Below, in pieces: positions 63,812-64,000 of a stretch of 64,000 nucleotides of DNA (within the stretch, counting starts at the first letter, position 1; the number at the start of each line of letters is the position of its first letter). A model generated the notes under the pieces. It had not been told where the DNA came from. It saw only the letters and a list, made by a program, of their open reading frames with translations, and did not search any database. Made by a program: the position numbers and the translations under genes. Source of the stretch: Maribacter sp. PR1 (GTDB lineage Bacteria; Bacteroidota; Bacteroidia; Flavobacteriales; Flavobacteriaceae); the NCBI RefSeq assembly GCF_028464145.1, contig NZ_JAQPCG010000006.1, forward strand, positions 186,001 through 250,000, read 5' to 3'.

Positions 63812-64000
63812 GAATAATATATATGTTCTTCAATATATCTAATTGCTTTTCCCTTTCTTATAATTGGTTGTTCAGGGGCTTCGCTTTCTAAAAAATAATC
63901 AACTGCCATAACAGCATCATTATAACCAAAAGCACTCCTCATTGAAGTAGAGGCAGAAAAACGTGGATTAATTTCTAGCAATTGAAACTGATTATTATGC
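63808..64000 (-). CDS. ATP-grasp domain protein (C-terminal part, runs off window)
   Basis: I translated the last 193 bases of the minus strand; 64 codons to a TGA at 63810-63808. The piece reads LLEINPRFSASTSMRSAFGY, the E-x-N-P-R metal-binding motif at the end of an ATP-grasp domain, then a hydrophilic tail. ATP-grasp enzymes join a carboxylate to an amine, thiol or phosphate through an acyl phosphate. The 5' part lies beyond base 64000. It overlaps the metallophosphoesterase by 4 nt. Confidence 0.75.
   Translation of the reverse strand, partial: HNNQFQLLEINPRFSASTSMRSAFGYNDAVMAVDYFLESEAPEQPIIRKGKAIRYIEEHIYYS

Noticed and set aside
1-64000. CRISPR arrays, transposases, prophage or tRNA/rRNA genes
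   Set aside because: I looked on both strands for regular spaced repeats, transposase motifs, integrases and RNA gene signatures and found none that I can support.

Overview
The window looks like a chromosomal segment of a marine-type Flavobacteriaceae (phylum Bacteroidota). The evidence is the AT-rich sequence, recurrent TAnnTTTG -7 promoter boxes in place of sigma70 signals, few Shine-Dalgarno sites, the menaquinone gene neighbourhood (menF-menD-DUF2853-CvfB...menA...menC-CPBP-menE), and a Bacteroidota-style Wza/Wzc exopolysaccharide system. I saw no rRNA, tRNA, insertion sequence, prophage or CRISPR array.

Left third (1-28.3 kb), mostly conserved housekeeping genes. A minus-strand menaquinone block (menE partial, menC, menA, menD, menF and a MenI-like thioesterase) is interleaved with a CPBP membrane protease, a SPOR-like protein, an RNA-binding CvfB homologue and DUF2853; menB and menH are not here. 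It is interrupted by a TPR sensor histidine kinase and a LytTR response regulator. Next come a small hydrolase and acetyltransferase pair, dnaK, L-serine dehydratase, a cNMP/CBS/nucleotidyltransferase protein overlapping a DnaQ-like exonuclease, purC, phoH, a SAM hydroxide adenosyltransferase, dnaN, mnmE and a CpsB-type tyrosine phosphatase.

Middle (28.3-56.3 kb), a surface polysaccharide locus. It begins with a predicted promoter and a leader of about 290 nt. It encodes a WecA/MraY-type initiating transferase, the complete dTDP-L-rhamnose pathway (rmlBACD), and a set predicted to make a dTDP-3-amino-3,6-dideoxyhexose that is N-formylated or N-acylated (two cupin ketoisomerase homologues, a formyltransferase, acyltransferases, a lone acyl carrier protein, a DegT-type aminotransferase). 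A Wzx flippase, a Wzy-like polymerase, four glycosyltransferases, a hexapeptide-repeat acyltransferase and a second RmlD-like reductase follow. A beta-helix lipoprotein (possible polysaccharide lyase), Wzc and Wza lie on the minus strand, followed by plus-strand UDP-GlcA 4-epimerase and UDP-glucose dehydrogenase genes. Together these explain precursor synthesis, assembly, export and possibly trimming of one acidic, rhamnose-containing polysaccharide.

Right end (56.4-64 kb), an unusual minus-strand cluster: ATP-grasp protein (partial), metallophosphoesterase, acyl carrier protein, AMP-dependent ligase, iron-type alcohol dehydrogenase, a single-chain LuxE-LuxC fatty-acid-reductase fusion, and a FabH-like ketosynthase. 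The gene set suggests that a carrier-bound acyl group is made and reduced to an aldehyde or alcohol. I infer that the product may decorate the adjacent polysaccharide or become a small molecule or lipid. This is the best candidate in the window for an undescribed system.

Where a reading frame opened at TTG or GTG and a better ATG lay just inside it, I moved the start and say so in the entry.
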